From contig DAOSEC010000004.1 in the NCBI GenBank assembly GCA_035362935.1, positions 1 through 64,000 on the forward strand: a stretch of DNA of 64,000 bases, given 5' to 3'. Numbering within the stretch: position 1 is the stretch's first letter; each line of letters begins with the position of its first letter. Positions 62,374 to 64,000 of the stretch are shown piece by piece. Origin of the DNA: DAOSEC01 sp035362935. Its GTDB lineage: Bacteria > Bacillota_I > Bacilli_A > ML615J-28 > CAG-313. The position numbers were made by a program, and so were the translations under genes. The notes beneath the pieces are model-generated. The model was not told the DNA's origin. It did not search any database and saw nothing but the letters and a program-made list of their open reading frames with translations.

Positions 62374-63469
62374 AGACATTGAATCGAAAAAGCATGATAT
62401 CTCCATCTTGAACCACATACTCTTTTCCTTCTAATCGTGCCTTACCTGCATCTTTGACTTTTTGTTGTGTCCCATACAAGACCAAATCATCAAAACTCAT
62501 TGTCTCTGCTCGGATAAATCCTTTTTCAAAATCTGTATGGATAATACCGGCACATTCTGGGGCTTTCATACCTTTTTTGAATGTCCATGCTCGCACTTCC
62601 TTTTCTCCTGCGGTAAAGTATGTAGCAAGACCTAGTAAGTCATACGCCTCTCTTACCAATTGATCTAACCCGCTTTCTTTGATTCCAAGTTCCTCTAAAA
62701 ACATTGCTTTGTCTTCGGTTGTAAGAGATGCTAGTTCTTCTTCAATTTTCGCCGAAATAACGACTACTCTACTTCCATCCGCTTTGGCAATCTCTCTAAC
62801 CTTGGCGACATAATCGTTTTCTATACCGATTTCTGTTTCGCTGATGTTAGCGATATAAAGCATCGGTTTGATTGTTAAAAAATTGTAGTGTTTAATAAAC
62901 AACTCTTCATCTTTTGTTAATCCAGCGTTACGTGCTGGAATACCTTCTTTCAAATTGTTATATATTTGCATTAGAATGTGATATTCTCTCTCTGCATCTT
63001 TTTCAACTCGTAATTGTGCCTTTTTCTCTATTTTAGGTAATCTTTTTTCAATTACCTCCATATCAGCAAAAATTAGTTCTAACTGTATGGTTTCAATATC
63101 TCTGGCTGGATCTACATTTCCATCAACATGGATAATGTTTGAGTCATCAAAGCATCGAACGACTTGACATATAGCATCTACTTCTCTAATGTGAGATAAA
63201 AACTGGTTACCAAGACCCTCACCTTTGCTTGCCCCTTTCACTAAACCTGCTATATCGGTAAAAGCAAATGAAGTTGGGACAACATTTCTTGGTTTTACAA
63301 TGCTGGTGATAACATCTAGTCTATGATCAGGAACTTCAACTACTCCAACATTTGGTTCTATTGTTGCAAACGGATAGTTTGCAGCTAATGCTCCTGCTTT
63401 TGTTATTGCATTGAATAATGTTGACTTCCCTACATTTGGTAATCCCACGATTCCTGCTGTTAATCCCAT
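62372..63469 (-). CDS. ychF: Ribosome-binding ATPase/GTPase YchF (OLA1 family)
   Basis: About 365 residues. GLPNVGKSTLFNAITKAGA (G1), DIAGLVKGASKGEGLGNQF (G3) and the G4-equivalent MLYIANISETE mark the OLA1/YchF group, which prefers ATP. A C-terminal TGS domain (AWTFKKGMKAPECAGIIHTDFEKGFIRAE) ends the protein. It is linked to translation and stress. AAAGAGGT before ATG 63469 sets the start 24 bases after an earlier in-frame codon. Confidence 0.95.
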   Translation of the reverse strand: MGLTAGIVGLPNVGKSTLFNAITKAGALAANYPFATIEPNVGVVEVPDHRLDVITSIVKPRNVVPTSFAFTDIAGLVKGASKGEGLGNQFLSHIREVDAICQVVRCFDDSNIIHVDGNVDPARDIETIQLELIFADMEVIEKRLPKIEKKAQLRVEKDAEREYHILMQIYNNLKEGIPARNAGLTKDEELFIKHYNFLTIKPMLYIANISETEIGIENDYVAKVREIAKADGSRVVVISAKIEEELASLTTEDKAMFLEELGIKESGLDQLVREAYDLLGLATYFTAGEKEVRAWTFKKGMKAPECAGIIHTDFEKGFIRAETMSFDDLVLYGTQQKVKDAGKARLEGKEYVVQDGDIMLFRFNV

Positions 63470-63538
63470 AATGATACCTCTTTCTATTTTCAAAACTTTA
63501 ACTATTTTACCACAAATTAACTAATTTGGAAAGCAAAA

Positions 63539-64000
63539 TTATGACAAAGTTATCCATAGTATAATTAATATAGCAGTTACTCGAAATGCAAATCCAATAA
63601 AAAATTGATCTTTATTCTTTCTGTATATAATAGCCATTAAAATCCCAAATATAAATGTTGGTAGTATCACTGAGAAGTCTAGGAAAATCAAAAAGTGAAA
63701 GAACGTATATGTTATACTCATTATTAAAAAATTAGCAACATCTGTAAATAAGAAACGTTCATCCAGCCCTTCTATAACCATTTTACGAAATACCAATTCT
63801 TCAACATATGCAAATAATACTAAAACGACGACGATAATCCATATTGAAATTCTCCCTTGTGAGACATACATCAGCAGTGATGGAGGTACAATTGCATTCA
63901 TTTGAATGAATGGTGACACGAACCATAAAGTAGTTCCTCCAATTAAAAAAATACCTAATGAAAAAAACACAGATTTCGCATTAGTCTTAATCTGAAGCAT
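63539..64000 (-). CDS. CPBP-family intramembrane protein, possibly truncated by the window edge
   Basis: 153 residues visible, with four to five hydrophobic segments. The CPBP (Abi/CAAX) glutamate-arginine motif is in FAYVEELVFRKMVIEGL, and a second motif may be YTFFHFLIF. The third His/Asn site is not clear (GFAFRVTAILII), so protease activity is uncertain. The ATG at the last base of the window may be the start, or the gene may extend beyond it. It ends 70 bp before ychF. Confidence 0.7.
   Translation of the reverse strand: MLQIKTNAKSVFFSLGIFLIGGTTLWFVSPFIQMNAIVPPSLLMYVSQGRISIWIIVVVLVLFAYVEELVFRKMVIEGLDERFLFTDVANFLIMSITYTFFHFLIFLDFSVILPTFIFGILMAIIYRKNKDQFFIGFAFRVTAILIILWITLS

Noticed and set aside
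1..64000. UGA read as tryptophan (Mycoplasma code)
   Set aside because: Conserved genes end properly at TGA (for example citC) and have full length under the standard code.
1..64000. Mobile elements, prophage, CRISPR, tRNA or rRNA genes
   Set aside because: I looked for transposase-like frames, repeat arrays and tRNA cloverleaf signatures and saw none that I could support.

Overview
The window is 64 kb of AT-rich DNA (about one third G+C by eye) packed with genes in long, tightly spaced, mostly minus-strand operons. It uses the standard bacterial code: TGA is a genuine stop, for example in the ATGA overlap of citC and citXG. Gene content and order (dnaD-nth, plsX-rnc, comEA-comEC-holA beside rpsT, gmk-rpoZ, walJ-rlmH, fakA, rqcH, yhaM, recD2) point to a low-G+C Bacillota or Mycoplasmatota-related lineage living anaerobically. 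I cannot name the species. There are no tRNA or rRNA genes, phage genes, insertion sequences or CRISPR arrays.

Layout. 1-11 kb: a complete glutamate fermentation module of the methylaspartate type, made of glutamate mutase (glmS, glmL, glmE), methylaspartate ammonia-lyase, a citrate-lyase-type citramalate lyase with its activation enzymes (citD, citE, citF, citC, citXG) and a divergent two-subunit mesaconase. 11-17 kb: alkA-like glycosylase, an SDR dehydrogenase, a four-module persulfide/disulfide reductase under a palindromic operator, an exo/endonuclease-phosphatase and a SpoU methylase. 17-24.3 kb: redox and carbon block with GTP-type PEPCK, zwf, gnd, a cyclase-family hydrolase and the NfnAB electron-bifurcating transhydrogenase. 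24.4-27 kb: GDPD, a DUF1801 protein and lrgAB. 27-34.7 kb: rlmCD, sdaA, a PgpA-like gene, fmt, priA, rpoZ, gmk. 34.8-38.3 kb: rqcH, nth, dnaD, and a SAM-clan riboswitch in front of an unknown small gene. 38.3-44.5 kb: rnc, plsX, recG, fakA, rpsT. 44.5-57 kb: holA, comEC, comEA, then recD2, mnmA, uvrB, a membrane protein, rlmH, walJ and a lone PTS IIC-like protein. 57-64 kb: a large anchored SurA/PrsA-like protein, yhaM, cca with a long extra tail, ychF and a CPBP-family protein.

How it fits together. Glutamate would be fermented through methylaspartate, mesaconate and citramalate to acetate plus pyruvate; serine dehydratase also feeds pyruvate. NfnAB, zwf and gnd manage NADPH, and PEPCK links C4 acids to PEP. 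The rest is housekeeping DNA repair, RNA maturation and translation, with DNA-uptake genes comEA and comEC.

Most notable observations: a PriA that has lost every helicase ATPase motif yet keeps all eight zinc cysteines; a SAM-I-like aptamer lacking P4 ahead of an orphan gene; a perfect 28-bp palindrome inside the promoter of the reductase fusion; and a cyclase-family hydrolase occupying the place where 6-phosphogluconolactonase would be expected.
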